The notes: generated from the sequence alone by a model not told the origin. Shown: positions 19,769-29,128, counted from the stretch's first letter. The stretch: 64,000 bases of DNA from Comamonas testosteroni (GCF_014076415.1 NZ_CP043568.1:806001-870000); one strand, 5' to 3'. Numbers and translations are program-made.

Positions 19769-20683
19769 TCAGGAGCGACCTGGCGTCAGAAACTCCGTCA
19801 ATGCGCGCTGCACGGCCTCAGGCCTCTCATGGACCACCCAGTGGCTGCAGCCTTGCAGATGCTCTATCTCAAGCTGCGACACCCATTGCTCCAGCCCATG
19901 CAGCAGAGCAGGTTGCAGTGCCAGGTCGCTATCCCCCCAGAGAATGCGCACCGGCACAGGGATGTGCAGCATTTCAGCGGGCAGACTGAGCTCGCGAATG
20001 TCCTGCAGCTCATCGGCGCTGCCGCCGGGCCGAGGCGGCACAAGCGGGCTGGCAGCGTAGAACATGCAGGCACCGTGTACGCCCAGGTCCCAATGCTCGC
20101 GGTATTGCTGCTGACGCTCGGGCGTCAGCCATGCGGGCGTGCTGCCGTCGGGGTTCTGAAAGAATCCCAGCATGCGCTGCCAGCCGTTTTCGGCCAGCAG
20201 CTCGGGCGCATCGGGCCGGCGCAGAAAATGCATGTACTGGCTGGCGGACTGCTGCACAGGGTTGGACTGAAGCTCGCGCAAGAAGCTGCCGGGATGCGGG
20301 GAATTCAGTATGAGCAGCCGCTCAAGCTGTTGGGGATAGCGGTTGGCCAGGCCCCAGGCCACGGCGCCGCCCCAGTCATGGGCAATCACGCAGGCAGCGC
20401 GCTTGTCACGGCTCTCCAGCGCAATCAAGGCCGCAAGATCCTCCACCAGATATTTGGCGCGGTAGTCGCTGATGGCCGTGGGCTGGCTGGAGCGGCCGTA
20501 GCCGCGCAGATTGGGCGCCACGCAGCGGTAGCGGCTGCCAAACTGCGCAAGCAGCCCATCCCAGATGAAGGCCCCTTCGGGAAAGCCGTGCAGAAACAGC
20601 AACAGGGGCTGACCCGGCTCGCCGCTGGTGCGGCATTCCAGTTCAACCCCTGTGGACAGGGTATGCATGCAAGTCGTGACCAT
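19769..20683 (-). CDS. Alpha/beta hydrolase, epoxide hydrolase-like
   Basis: A 304-residue alpha/beta hydrolase from ATG at 20683, with a strong AAAGGAGAG ribosome site. The oxyanion motif HGFPEGAFIW, the nucleophile elbow AHDWGGAVAW with Asp as nucleophile, and a C-terminal GCSHWVVHERP with the catalytic His are visible; RGYGRSSQP is also typical. An Asp nucleophile points to soluble epoxide hydrolase or haloalkane dehalogenase relatives rather than an esterase. The physiological substrate is unknown. It follows engB on the same strand. Confidence 0.88.
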   Translation of the reverse strand: MVTTCMHTLSTGVELECRTSGEPGQPLLLFLHGFPEGAFIWDGLLAQFGSRYRCVAPNLRGYGRSSQPTAISDYRAKYLVEDLAALIALESRDKRAACVIAHDWGGAVAWGLANRYPQQLERLLILNSPHPGSFLRELQSNPVQQSASQYMHFLRRPDAPELLAENGWQRMLGFFQNPDGSTPAWLTPERQQQYREHWDLGVHGACMFYAASPLVPPRPGGSADELQDIRELSLPAEMLHIPVPVRILWGDSDLALQPALLHGLEQWVSQLEIEHLQGCSHWVVHERPEAVQRALTEFLTPGRS

Positions 20684-20699
20684 GAAGCTCTCCTTTTTG

Positions 20700-20735
20700 T
20701 AGCTTCTGGCGCTTGCAAGATAAGCGCCTATGGCT
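20700..20735. repeat. Short palindromic intergenic repeat, copy 3
   Basis: GCGCTT-N7-AAGCGC at 20709-20727, AGCT eight bases left and GGCT five bases right. Its right flank contains the engB stop codon and penultimate codons. Confidence 0.75.
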
Positions 20736-21498
20736 GATTTTGCGCAGGTGTCTCGTCCGCGGGCGTCGCTTGGGTGACGGGAGCAGCCTGGGGCAATCCC
20801 GCCTGGGGCAAACCTGCCTGGGGCAACCCCTCGGGGTGGCACCAGTGCCACAGCAGCTGAGCCACATCGTCCACGCCCTGCTTTTTGAGGGCGGAGAACA
20901 GGCGCACCTCGCCACCGCCCGCATTGAGCTTGGTGATGGACAGGATCTTGGCCTGCTCGGCGCGGGTCAGCTTGTCGGCCTTGGTCAGCACGATGAGGAA
21001 CTTCAGACCTTGCTCCACGCGTGGGCGGATGGCATCCAGCAGGGCTTCGTCGAGTTCGGTCAGGCCCAGACGCGGGTCGCACAGCAGCACCACGGCCGAG
21101 AGGCTTTCGCGGCTCATCAGATAGTTGAGCATGACGCGCTGCCAGCGCTCCTTGTCGGTGCGGGAGACGGCCGCGTAGCCATAGCCGGGCAAGTCGGCCA
21201 GCACGGCATCGGTCACGCCCTGCTTGCCCAGTGCGAACAGGTTGATGTGCTGGGTGCGGCCGGGCTTCTTGGAAGCGAAGGCCAGCTGCTTTTGCTGGGT
21301 CAGCGTATTGATGGCAGTGGACTTGCCGGCGTTGGAGCGGCCGACGAAGGCAATCTCGGGAACGTCAACCTTGGGCAGCTGGTTGAGCTGGGCCGCGGTC
21401 GTGAAAAAGCGTGCGGTGTGCATCCAGCCCATCGCAAGCTTGCTGTCGATCAAAGAAAGTGTTTTTCCGGTAGTGGTATCCGGGGAAGCATGGGTCAT
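20728..21498 (-). CDS. engB: Ribosome biogenesis GTPase EngB (YihA/YsxC)
   Basis: An essential GTPase for large ribosomal subunit assembly; about 256 residues from ATG at 21498 (ATG at 21525 is an alternative). G motifs are intact: GRSNAGKSTAIN (G1), KPGRTQHINLF (G2), DLPGYGYA (G3), LTKADKL (G4). The C-terminus carries an unusual Pro/Gln/Ala-rich tail with a GLPQA repeat encoded by a 15-bp tandem repeat, and its last codons lie within a short palindromic repeat. Divergent from cytochrome c4. Confidence 0.96.
   Translation of the reverse strand: MTHASPDTTTGKTLSLIDSKLAMGWMHTARFFTTAAQLNQLPKVDVPEIAFVGRSNAGKSTAINTLTQQKQLAFASKKPGRTQHINLFALGKQGVTDAVLADLPGYGYAAVSRTDKERWQRVMLNYLMSRESLSAVVLLCDPRLGLTELDEALLDAIRPRVEQGLKFLIVLTKADKLTRAEQAKILSITKLNAGGGEVRLFSALKKQGVDDVAQLLWHWCHPEGLPQAGLPQAGLPQAAPVTQATPADETPAQNQP
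20786..20830 (-). repeat. 15-bp tandem repeat in the engB tail
   Basis: GCCTGGGGCAA recurs at 20786, 20801 and 20816, a period of 15 bases, giving three in-frame GLPQA-type units. Such repeats can vary in number without a frameshift. Confidence 0.85.
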
Positions 21499-21575
21499 GA
21501 CGGTAACTATTTCAGGGAGGCCCATTGTAGAATTTGACGGATTCGCGCTCTCAACAATAGACCCAGCCCCTTGAT

Positions 21576-22199
21576 ATGAAGTTGCTTGCCTCTTTGCTGA
21601 CTGCTGCCATTTTCGCAGCACCTGCCTTCCCCGCATTTTCGGCGGGAGAAACACCTGTGAAGGCGGATGCTGCCAAAGGGCAAGCCAGTTATGGGGCGGT
21701 TTGCGCCGCCTGTCATGCCGCAGACGGCAATTCCACCATTCCCCTGCAGCCCAAGCTGGCCGGCCAGCACCCCGAGTATCTGGTCAAACAGCTGCGCGAG
21801 TTCAAGGATGGCAAGCGCAATGACCCGGTGATGAAGGGCTTCGCCGCCACGCTCAGCGATGGCGATATGCAGAACATTGCGGCCTGGCTGCATACCCAGG
21901 CACCCAAGAACGGCTTCTCCAAGGACAAGGACTCCATTGCCCTGGGCGAACGCATTTACCGCGGCGGCATTCAGGAGCGCCAGATTGCCGCCTGCGCGAG
22001 CTGCCACAGTCCCAACGGCTCCGGCATCCCGGCACAGTACCCGCGTCTGTCGGGGCAGCATGCGGAATACACCATGAAGTCGTTGACGGATTTCCGCGAC
22101 GGCAAGCGCAGCAATAGCATTCCCATGGCCCAGGTTGCTGCCAAGCTTAATGATCGCGAAATCAAGGCCGTGGCAGACTATATAGCTGGCTTGCGTTAA
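21576..22199 (+). CDS. Diheme cytochrome c4-like protein
   Basis: A 207-residue periplasmic diheme cytochrome. A signal peptide of about 22 residues ends in AFSA. Two haem-binding motifs, CAACH (about residue 46) and CASCH (about residue 145), lie in two homologous halves, each with the PKLAGQHPEYLVKQL / PRLSGQHAEYTMKSL pattern of cytochrome c4. It probably passes electrons to terminal oxidases. The cytochrome c maturation genes resB and ccsB are directly downstream. Confidence 0.94.
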   Translation: MKLLASLLTAAIFAAPAFPAFSAGETPVKADAAKGQASYGAVCAACHAADGNSTIPLQPKLAGQHPEYLVKQLREFKDGKRNDPVMKGFAATLSDGDMQNIAAWLHTQAPKNGFSKDKDSIALGERIYRGGIQERQIAACASCHSPNGSGIPAQYPRLSGQHAEYTMKSLTDFRDGKRSNSIPMAQVAAKLNDREIKAVADYIAGLR

Positions 22200-22264
22200 A
22201 AATCCTTTTCATCAGATGCGCGGGTGACTCCGGGAACTTTCAGGCATCTGGCACCCCCCAAGTC

Positions 22265-22316
22265 AGGCGGGCCCATCGGCTAGTTCAGCAGATGGCCCGC
22301 CTTTTTGCGTTCGGCT
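22265..22316 (+). terminator. Terminator of the cytochrome c4 gene
   Basis: AGGCGGGCC and GGCCCGCCT stem with a long loop, followed by TTTTT. Confidence 0.8.
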
Positions 22317-22329
22317 CTATCTCATCCTC

Positions 22330-24510
22330 ATGTCAGACCTTCCACTTCGCGATCGTGACTCCTCTCGCTCACAGGCAGTGCGCGCGACTCTGGAGTTGCT
22401 GGCCTCCATGCGCTTTGCGATTTCACTGCTCACGGTGATCTGCATCGCATCGGTCATCGGCACGGTGCTCAAGCAACATGAACCGCTGGTCAACTATGTC
22501 AACCAGTTCGGTCCCTTCTGGGCGCAGCTGTTTCTGGCACTCAAGCTCAATGCGGTCTATAGCGCCTGGTGGTTTCTGCTGATTCTGGCCTTCCTGGTCA
22601 TCAGCACCTCGTTGTGCGTGAGCCGCCATGCACCCAAATATCTGGCCGATATCCGCAATTACAAGGAGAACCTCCGCGAGCAAAGCCTCAAGGCTTTCCA
22701 CCATCGCGCCGAGGCCGATGTGGCTGGCAGCACCGAAGAGGCGGCCAAGCGCATCGGCCAGCAACTGGTGTCTGGCGGCTGGAAGGTCAAGATGCAGCAG
22801 CGCGACACGGCGGCCGGGCCCGGTACCGGCTGGATGCTGGCAGCCAAGGCCGGCGCGGCCAACAAGCTGGGCTATATCGCCGCGCATTGCGCGATCGTGC
22901 TGATCTGTATTGGCGGTCTGTTTGACGGCGATCTCATCGTGCGGGCCCAGATGCTGCTGGGCGGCAAAACGCCTTATACCGGTGGCGGCATGATCTCGGA
23001 TGTGGCACCGGAGCATCGTCTGTCGATCAAGAATCCGACCTTCCGGGGCAACCTCATGGTGTCCGAAGGCACGCAGTCCGGTACTGCCATCCTGAATCAA
23101 TCGGATGGCATCTTGCTGCAAGATCTGCCATTTTCGGTAGAGCTCAAGAAATTCATCGTGGAGTACTACTCCACCGGCATGCCCAAGCTGTTTGCCAGCG
23201 ATATAGTGATTCACGACCGCGCCACGGGCGAGAAGCTGGAAAAGCGCGTGGAAGTGAACCATCCGGCCAGCTACAAGGGCATCGAGATCTACCAGAGCAG
23301 CTTCGATGACGGCGGCTCCAGCGTCAAGCTCCATGCCGTGCCCATGGATGGCGTCTCCCAGCCCTTCGACGTGGAGGGCGTGATCGGCAACTCCACCGAG
23401 TTCGTGCGCAAGCTGGCCGATGGCCAGCAGGACAAGGTGACGCTGGAGTACACGGCGCTGCGCACCATCAATGTGGAGAACTTCGGCGGCCAGGACAAGG
23501 GCGGCGCCGGCACCGATGTGCGCAAGGTCGACCTGAAGCAGGCCATCGACGAGCGTCTGGGCGCAGCCCACAAGACCACGGACAAAAAGGATTTGCGCAA
23601 TATCGGCCCCAGCGTGGGCTACAAGCTGCGCGATGCCTCGGGTCAGGCGCGCGAGTTCCAGAACTATATGCTGCCCGTGGACACGGGCGAGGGCCAGCCC
23701 GTCTTCCTGCTTGGCGTGCGTGAGAACCAGGCCGACCAGATGCGCTATCTGCGCGTGCCTGCCGATCCTGAAGGCACGATGAACACCTTTATGCAGCTGC
23801 GTCAGGCCATGCAGAACAAGGCCCAGGCCGAGAAGGCGGCGCGCGCCTATGTGCAGCGTGCGGTCGATGTCTCCAGGCCCGAGCTGGCCGAGCCGCTGAC
23901 GCAGTCCGCGCTCAAGGCGCTGGAGCTGTTCGCCGGTCAGGACCGCAAGCTCAAGGGTCCTGACGGCCGCCAGCTGGGTGGTCTGCAGGCGATATCGGAC
24001 TTCATGGACAGCAATGTGCCCGAGGCCGAGCGCGAGCGCGCCGGCGAGGTGCTGGTGCGGATTCTGAATGGCGTGCTGTTCGAGCTGGCCCAGCAGGTGC
24101 GCCAGCAGGCGGGGCTCAAGCCTTTCGAGAACGACGAAAAGACCCAGGCCTTCATGACGCAATCGGTGTTCTCGCTCAGCGACGCGCAGTTCTACCCGGC
24201 GCCCGTGGTCTTCATGCTGCAGGACTTCAAGCAGGTCCAGGCCAGCGTGTTCCAGGTGGCGCGTGCCCCTGGTAAAAACATTGTTTACCTGGGTTGCCTC
24301 TTCCTGATCATCGGCGTTTTTGCCATGCTGTACGTGCGTGACCGCCGCATCTGGATCTGGCTGACCCCAGCGAACGGTGGCAGCCATGCGAACATGGCCT
24401 TGTCCACCAACCGCAAGACCATGGATGGCGACCGCGAGTTCGTCATGCTTGCCGACAAGCTGATCGGGGCCAAGCCCTTACAAAAGAAGACTCCCGGAGG
24501 TTCTGTATGA
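22330..24510 (+). CDS. resB: Cytochrome c biogenesis protein ResB (Ccs1)
   Basis: A 726-residue membrane protein of cytochrome c maturation system II, working with CcsB/CcsA to deliver haem to apocytochromes in the periplasm. Three N-terminal membrane segments (starting MRFAISLLTVICIASVIGTV, LKLNAVYSAWWFLLILAFLV, IAAHCAIVLICIGGLF), a large periplasmic domain with KGIEIYQSSFDDGGS, and a C-terminal membrane segment near 655 (NIVYLGCLFLIIGVFAMLYV) match the family. Its stop overlaps the ccsB start by four bases. Confidence 0.96.
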   Translation: MSDLPLRDRDSSRSQAVRATLELLASMRFAISLLTVICIASVIGTVLKQHEPLVNYVNQFGPFWAQLFLALKLNAVYSAWWFLLILAFLVISTSLCVSRHAPKYLADIRNYKENLREQSLKAFHHRAEADVAGSTEEAAKRIGQQLVSGGWKVKMQQRDTAAGPGTGWMLAAKAGAANKLGYIAAHCAIVLICIGGLFDGDLIVRAQMLLGGKTPYTGGGMISDVAPEHRLSIKNPTFRGNLMVSEGTQSGTAILNQSDGILLQDLPFSVELKKFIVEYYSTGMPKLFASDIVIHDRATGEKLEKRVEVNHPASYKGIEIYQSSFDDGGSSVKLHAVPMDGVSQPFDVEGVIGNSTEFVRKLADGQQDKVTLEYTALRTINVENFGGQDKGGAGTDVRKVDLKQAIDERLGAAHKTTDKKDLRNIGPSVGYKLRDASGQAREFQNYMLPVDTGEGQPVFLLGVRENQADQMRYLRVPADPEGTMNTFMQLRQAMQNKAQAEKAARAYVQRAVDVSRPELAEPLTQSALKALELFAGQDRKLKGPDGRQLGGLQAISDFMDSNVPEAERERAGEVLVRILNGVLFELAQQVRQQAGLKPFENDEKTQAFMTQSVFSLSDAQFYPAPVVFMLQDFKQVQASVFQVARAPGKNIVYLGCLFLIIGVFAMLYVRDRRIWIWLTPANGGSHANMALSTNRKTMDGDREFVMLADKLIGAKPLQKKTPGGSV

Positions 24511-25841
24511 ACACCGCAACCACGACATTGACTCTGAACGAAGGCTATTTTGCCCGCCGCAACTGGTTTGACTGGTTGTTCGCGGTTGTGGTGGCCGTGG
24601 GCCTGGGCTATGCGCTGCAGCGCTACGCCGCCTATATGGATGTGTATGAGAAGGGCATTTTGCTGGCGACCATCCCGGCCATGATCTGGATGGGCTGGTT
24701 CTGGCGCCCGCTGGCGGTGCTGATGCTGACCGTGGCCGGCTTCTCGCTGATGGCCATCGGTCTGTACCAGGGAGGAGATGGCGGCGAACTGGCACGATCG
24801 GAGACCGTCTTCGGCCTGAAGTACTTCCTCTCCAGCCAGTCCGCCATCCTCTGGATGAGCATGGTGTTCTTCATCAGCACGGCGTTCTACTGGATAGGCG
24901 TGTTTGCCAAGGGCGAGCGCTCGGTGATGTCGCTGCTGGGCTCGCGCCTGGCCTGGCTGGCCGTCGCCATGGCGCTGATCGGCACCATGGTGCGCTGGTA
25001 CGAGAGCTATCTGCTGGGTCCGGACATCGGCCATATCCCTGTCAGCAATCTCTACGAAGTGTTCGTCATGTTCTGCTGGATGACGGCCATCTTCTATCTG
25101 TACTATGAGCAGCATTACGACACGCGTGCCCTGGGCGGCTTTGTGATGCTGGTGGTCAGCGCGGCCGTGGGCTTTCTGCTCTGGTACACGCTGGTGCGCC
25201 AGGCCCATGAGATTCAGCCCCTGGTGCCTGCTCTCAAGAGCTGGTGGATGAAGCTGCATGTGCCCGCCAACTTCATAGGCTACGGCACGTTCGCGCTGTC
25301 GGCCATGGTGGCGTTTGCCTATCTGATCAAGCAGCAGGCCACCGAGACCAAGTGGTACAAGCTTGCGCCGCTGTGGCTGCTGGGCGTGGTCCTGTGCTTC
25401 GAGCCCATCGTCTTTCGCAAGGGTGCGACCGAGAACGGCGGCAGCTACTGGATGGTGTACTTCGGCATCTCGGCCCTGATCGTGGCCGGCATCCTGCTCT
25501 CGCGCAAGCGTATTGCGGCCCGCCTGCCTTCGTTCGAGATCCTGGACGACGTGATGTACAAGGCCATCGCCGTGGGCTTTGCCTTTTTCACCATCGCCAC
25601 CGTGCTCGGCGCTCTGTGGGCGGCCGAGGCCTGGGGCGGCTACTGGAGCTGGGACCCCAAGGAAACCTGGGCGCTGATCGTCTGGCTCAACTACGCCGCC
25701 TGGCTGCATATGCGCCTGATGAAGGGCCTGCGCGGCACGGTGTCCGCCTGGTGGGCGCTGGCGGGTCTGGCCGTCACCACCTTTGCTTTCCTGGGCGTGA
25801 ACATGTTTCTGTCGGGGCTGCATAGCTACGGCGAGCTGTAG
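24507..25841 (+). CDS. ccsB: Cytochrome c biogenesis protein CcsB (CcsA family)
   Basis: A 444-residue multi-pass haem-handling protein, partner of ResB. The tryptophan-rich signature WGGYWSWDPKETW lies near residue 375, followed by a conserved membrane helix with His (WLNYAAWLHMRLMKG). Several hydrophobic helices span the protein. ATGA overlap with resB shows translational coupling. Confidence 0.96.
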   Translation: MNTATTTLTLNEGYFARRNWFDWLFAVVVAVGLGYALQRYAAYMDVYEKGILLATIPAMIWMGWFWRPLAVLMLTVAGFSLMAIGLYQGGDGGELARSETVFGLKYFLSSQSAILWMSMVFFISTAFYWIGVFAKGERSVMSLLGSRLAWLAVAMALIGTMVRWYESYLLGPDIGHIPVSNLYEVFVMFCWMTAIFYLYYEQHYDTRALGGFVMLVVSAAVGFLLWYTLVRQAHEIQPLVPALKSWWMKLHVPANFIGYGTFALSAMVAFAYLIKQQATETKWYKLAPLWLLGVVLCFEPIVFRKGATENGGSYWMVYFGISALIVAGILLSRKRIAARLPSFEILDDVMYKAIAVGFAFFTIATVLGALWAAEAWGGYWSWDPKETWALIVWLNYAAWLHMRLMKGLRGTVSAWWALAGLAVTTFAFLGVNMFLSGLHSYGEL

Positions 25842-25867
25842 GCTTCGCACCAGGCGCTCCAAAATAC

Positions 25868-25949
25868 AGGAGCTGCTTGCGCTGACTGAATAAGGATTTC
25901 AAGTTGAAAACAATCTGAAATCTTTGATCATCAAGCGTGAGCAGCTCCT
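25868..25949. repeat. 82-nt structured intergenic element, copy 1
   Basis: AGGAGCTGCTTGCGCT at the left end pairs with AGCGTGAGCAGCTCCT at the right, with an inner pair GATTTCA / TGAAATC (25895, 25916). Right T-run makes it a plausible ccsB terminator as well. Same length and internal spacing as 45438-45519. Confidence 0.75.
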
Positions 25950-26035
25950 TTTTTATTAAGAAGTTCGGAGGAACTTTGCTGACGCAGGGAGCGTCCAAAT
26001 CGCACTACTCTTGATCGTCGTTTGGGAGCATTCCT

Positions 26036-27028
26036 ATGCTGATACGTCACCGCAACCAAGGCTTCGAGCATCCACTGGGCAGCGAGATCACGCCTCGGAC
26101 CCAATACCTGCAGCGTCGGGACTTTCTGCAGACCCTGGCCATGGGGGCGGCGGGTGCGACCCTGGCCGGCTGGGCCGGCCGTGACGCGCTGGCTGCGGCC
26201 GATCGCGTGCATCTGCCAGCCCTGAAGGGCGTGGCCAGCAAGGTGGCCGGCGCCATGACCGTGGAGGCGACCACCAGCTACCAGGATGTGACCAGCTACA
26301 ACAACTACTACGAGTTCGGTCTGGACAAGGACGAGCCCGCACGCAATGCGCACACGCTCAAGACCCGGCCCTGGACGGTGCGCATAGAAGGTCTGGTGCA
26401 GAAGCCGCAGACCCTGGACATCGACAGCCTGCTCAAGCTCGCGCCCATGGAAGAGCGCATCTACCGCCTGCGCTGCGTGGAGGGCTGGTCCATGGTCATC
26501 CCCTGGGTGGGCTACTCGCTGTCCGAGCTGCTGAAGAAAGTGCAGCCGCTCTCAGGCGCCAAGTATGTGGAATTCGTCACCCTGGCCGACAAGGCCCAGA
26601 TGCCCGGACTCAGAAGCGGTGTGCTGGACTGGCCGTATACCGAAGGCTTGCGGCTGGATGAGGCCATGCACCCGCTGACGCTGCTGGCCTTCGGCATGTA
26701 TGGCGAGGTTCTGCCCAATCAGAATGGTGCGCCGCTGCGCCTGGTCGTGCCCTGGAAATATGGTTTCAAGAGTGCCAAGTCGCTGGTGGCGATCCGCCTG
26801 ACCGACAAGGAGCCGGGCACGGCCTGGAACAAGGCGGCACGCAACGAGTACGGCTTTTATTCCAATGTGAATCCCGAGGTCGATCATCCGCGCTGGAGCC
26901 AGGCCACCGAGCGGCGCATCGGCGAGGGCGGGCTGTTCGCCAAGCGCCGCAAGACCCTGCTGTTCAACGGCTATGGCGATCAGGTGGCGTCGCTGTATGC
27001 GGGCATGGACCTGAAGAAGTTCTACTGA
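26036..27028 (+). CDS. msrP: Protein-methionine-sulfoxide reductase catalytic subunit MsrP
   Basis: A 330-residue molybdopterin enzyme (YedY) that repairs oxidised methionines in periplasmic proteins. The N-terminal twin-arginine signal [20 protein letters not shown] directs export by Tat. The Mo-ligating Cys is in [15 protein letters not shown], and [18 protein letters not shown] is characteristic. Its stop overlaps the msrQ start by one base (TGATG). Confidence 0.97.
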   Translation: MLIRHRNQGFEHPLGSEITPRTQYLQRRDFLQTLAMGAAGATLAGWAGRDALAAADRVHLPALKGVASKVAGAMTVEATTSYQDVTSYNNYYEFGLDKDEPARNAHTLKTRPWTVRIEGLVQKPQTLDIDSLLKLAPMEERIYRLRCVEGWSMVIPWVGYSLSELLKKVQPLSGAKYVEFVTLADKAQMPGLRSGVLDWPYTEGLRLDEAMHPLTLLAFGMYGEVLPNQNGAPLRLVVPWKYGFKSAKSLVAIRLTDKEPGTAWNKAARNEYGFYSNVNPEVDHPRWSQATERRIGEGGLFAKRRKTLLFNGYGDQVASLYAGMDLKKFY

Positions 27029-27660
27029 TGCAGGCCTGGTTGCTCAGGCCCTGGGCCAAGCCGCTGGTCTTCACGCTGTGCCTGCTGCCTTGCGCATGGC
27101 TGTTCTATGCGGCGTTCACCGACGGGCTGGGGGCCAATCCGGCCGAAGCCCTGTTGCGCAGCACGGGTGACTGGACCCTGCGTTTTCTCTGCATCGTGCT
27201 GGCGGTGACGCCGCTGCGGCAGATCAGCGGCTGGAATCTGCTGGTGCGCTACCGGCGCATGCTGGGCTTGTACGTATTCTTCTACGCCTGCCTGCACCTG
27301 CTTTGCTATGCCTGGTTCGACATGGGGCTGGACTGGGGCGATATCGTGGCCGATATTCCCAAGCGTCCATTCATTCTGGTGGGTTTCAGCACCTGGCTGC
27401 TGCTGCTGGTGCTGGCCGTCACCTCGCCCAGGTTCATGCTCAGGGCTCTGGGCGGCAAGCGCTGGCAGTGGCTGCACCGCGCCATCTATGTGGCGGTGCC
27501 GCTGGCCTTGCTGCATTTTTTCTGGATGCGCGCCGGCAAGAACAACTTTGCCGAGGTGGCCGTCTATGCGGCCATTCTCGCTAGCTTGCTTGGCTGGCGA
27601 GTGCTGCGTGCACTCAGAGGCAATCAACCGGCCACGGCGCGCAAGGGCGGACGTACCTGA
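27028..27660 (+). CDS. msrQ: Haem-binding membrane subunit MsrQ
   Basis: A 210-residue integral membrane b-type cytochrome (YedZ) that feeds electrons from the quinone pool to MsrP. Multiple hydrophobic helices and candidate haem ligands in YACLHLLCYAW and WLHRAIYVAVPLALLHFFW are visible. Coupled to msrP. Its last 37 bases overlap the 3' end of the convergent metallo-beta-lactamase gene. Confidence 0.95.
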   Translation: MQAWLLRPWAKPLVFTLCLLPCAWLFYAAFTDGLGANPAEALLRSTGDWTLRFLCIVLAVTPLRQISGWNLLVRYRRMLGLYVFFYACLHLLCYAWFDMGLDWGDIVADIPKRPFILVGFSTWLLLLVLAVTSPRFMLRALGGKRWQWLHRAIYVAVPLALLHFFWMRAGKNNFAEVAVYAAILASLLGWRVLRALRGNQPATARKGGRT

Positions 27661-28451
27661 CGCGATACCGGGTCGATCTCCGCTGAAGGCAGCTGGTAAG
27701 CGCGCTGGTCGAACAGGTCGATTCCGCATTGCAGGCCTTCGAGCCAGTTGAACAGATCGCCAATCGCCTGTTTGCCCATGATGGGTGCGCCATGCTGGGG
27801 CACGATCATGTCTATGGGCAACTGTCGTGCCATCTGCACCCACAGCCTCAGAATCTTGTTGGAGACCATGTAGCGACGGTGAAAGCCTTCCATGCGCGAG
27901 ATATGGGGAGCGAGGTCGGTGACGGGCTTCTGCGCTTCTGCTCCGGTGGTCAGTGAGACGCCCAGATCGCCCGTGAACAGAATCTTGCTGATGGGGTCGT
28001 AGAAGTGGAAGTTGCCCTCGGCATGGAGAAAATGCGCGGGCAGCAGCACCAGCTCGGTATTGCCCAAGGGCAGGCGTCCGCCCGAGTCCGGTACGCCGAT
28101 GACGCGGTTTTCCGTCTTGCCCACCTTGGTGAAGTGCGGTGCAAAGCGCTCCCAGATGCGCGAGATGACCAGTTGTGCGCGGGTGCTGCTCATCCAGCGA
28201 TCCAGCGAGGCAATGATGTCCGGATCGGCATGCGAGGCAATCAGATAGGCCAGCTTCTGCGGTGGGAAATGCCGCGACATGCCCATGAACAGCTCGTTGA
28301 AAGCCAGGTTGCCACCGGGATCAATGATGGCGCCCGTGCCGTTGTCCACGATCAGGAACTGGTTGGCCTGAATGGCCTGACCGTCCTCCTCGATGAGGTC
28401 GGTGAACATCAGACAGACGTGGTTTTTGTCGCGATAGAGCTCAATGGACAT
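27624..28451 (-). CDS. Metallo-beta-lactamase fold protein, ODP-like
   Basis: A 275-residue protein with a di-iron type metallo-beta-lactamase core. The first metal motif is SHADPDIIAS (HxDxD in place of HxHxDH). Later motifs are LPAHFLHAEGNFHFYDP, LFTGDLG and IVPQHGAPIMG. This pattern resembles flavodiiron-type or oxygen-binding diiron (ODP) proteins rather than a beta-lactamase. No flavodoxin or rubredoxin domain is attached. Its position beside msrPQ could mean a redox or oxygen role (inference). Confidence 0.8.
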   Translation of the reverse strand: MSIELYRDKNHVCLMFTDLIEEDGQAIQANQFLIVDNGTGAIIDPGGNLAFNELFMGMSRHFPPQKLAYLIASHADPDIIASLDRWMSSTRAQLVISRIWERFAPHFTKVGKTENRVIGVPDSGGRLPLGNTELVLLPAHFLHAEGNFHFYDPISKILFTGDLGVSLTTGAEAQKPVTDLAPHISRMEGFHRRYMVSNKILRLWVQMARQLPIDMIVPQHGAPIMGKQAIGDLFNWLEGLQCGIDLFDQRAYQLPSAEIDPVSRQVRPPLRAVAG

Positions 28452-28525
28452 GGCAGTTTGTCAAAGGACAAGATGCCATCACTCTAGAGAGTAAGTCCGG
28501 AGACCATGTTGACGTGCATCAAGCC

Positions 28526-28774
28526 TCAGGGCTTGGCATCGGTCTGGGGCATTTCGTCAGCCTCGATCGGCGTGGCTTTCGCTGCGGGTTTTGCGGCACT
28601 GGAAGGCTTGGTGGAAATGCCCAGTGTCTCGGGCAGCGTGGCGCGACCCTGAGCCGCAGGATCTGTAGGCAGATAGAGCGGGCCTTTTTGCCCGCAGGCG
28701 GAAAGTGCTGCCAGGGACGCCGCACAAGCCGCAAGGGCAATGCTCCTGACTAAAATTTGGTTGGCTTTCAACAT
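28526..28774 (-). CDS. lptM: LptM-like small lipoprotein (YifL family)
   Basis: An 82-residue lipoprotein from ATG at 28774. The signal segment ends [18 protein letters not shown]; the lipobox Cys is followed by the diagnostic GxKGPLYxP of LptM/YifL, which assists disulfide maturation of the LPS translocon LptD. An alanine/proline-rich tail follows. It is divergent from cyaY with only 12 bases between starts, an arrangement seen in many proteobacteria. Confidence 0.92.
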   Translation of the reverse strand: MLKANQILVRSIALAACAASLAALSACGQKGPLYLPTDPAAQGRATLPETLGISTKPSSAAKPAAKATPIEADEMPQTDAKP

Positions 28775-28786
28775 GGGCAAATTGTA

Positions 28787-29128
28787 ATGACTGACCTTGA
28801 ATATCTGGACCGCGCCGACCAACTTCTGCTGGCTGTGGAGCAATGCTGTGATCGCATCAATGACGAAACCGATGCCGACCTTGATGCCCAGCGCGTGGGT
28901 GGCATGGTGACTTTGGTGTTTGCCAATCGCAGCCAGATTGTCATCAACCAGCAAAAGCCCCTGCATGAAATCTGGCTGGCGGCCAAGGCTGGCGGCTTTC
29001 ACTATCGTTTTGACGAAGACAAGAAAGTCTGGCTGGACACCAAGGGGGCTGGCGAGTTCTTTGCCAATCTGACGCAATATGCGAGCGAGCAGTCGGGCAT
29101 GGCTCTGGAGTTCAAGGCCCTGGCCTGA
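28787..29128 (+). CDS. cyaY: Iron donor protein CyaY (frataxin)
   Basis: A 113-residue bacterial frataxin from ATG at 28787 ([12 protein letters not shown]). Frataxin binds iron and modulates Fe-S cluster assembly with IscS. The acidic first helix ([20 protein letters not shown]), [20 protein letters not shown] and the aromatic-rich [16 protein letters not shown] are characteristic. Confidence 0.95.
   Translation: MTDLEYLDRADQLLLAVEQCCDRINDETDADLDAQRVGGMVTLVFANRSQIVINQQKPLHEIWLAAKAGGFHYRFDEDKKVWLDTKGAGEFFANLTQYASEQSGMALEFKALA

Noticed and set aside
22423..24387. A 654-codon minus-strand frame opposite resB
   Set aside because: resB is clear and coupled to ccsB; the antisense product is compositionally biased with no motif.
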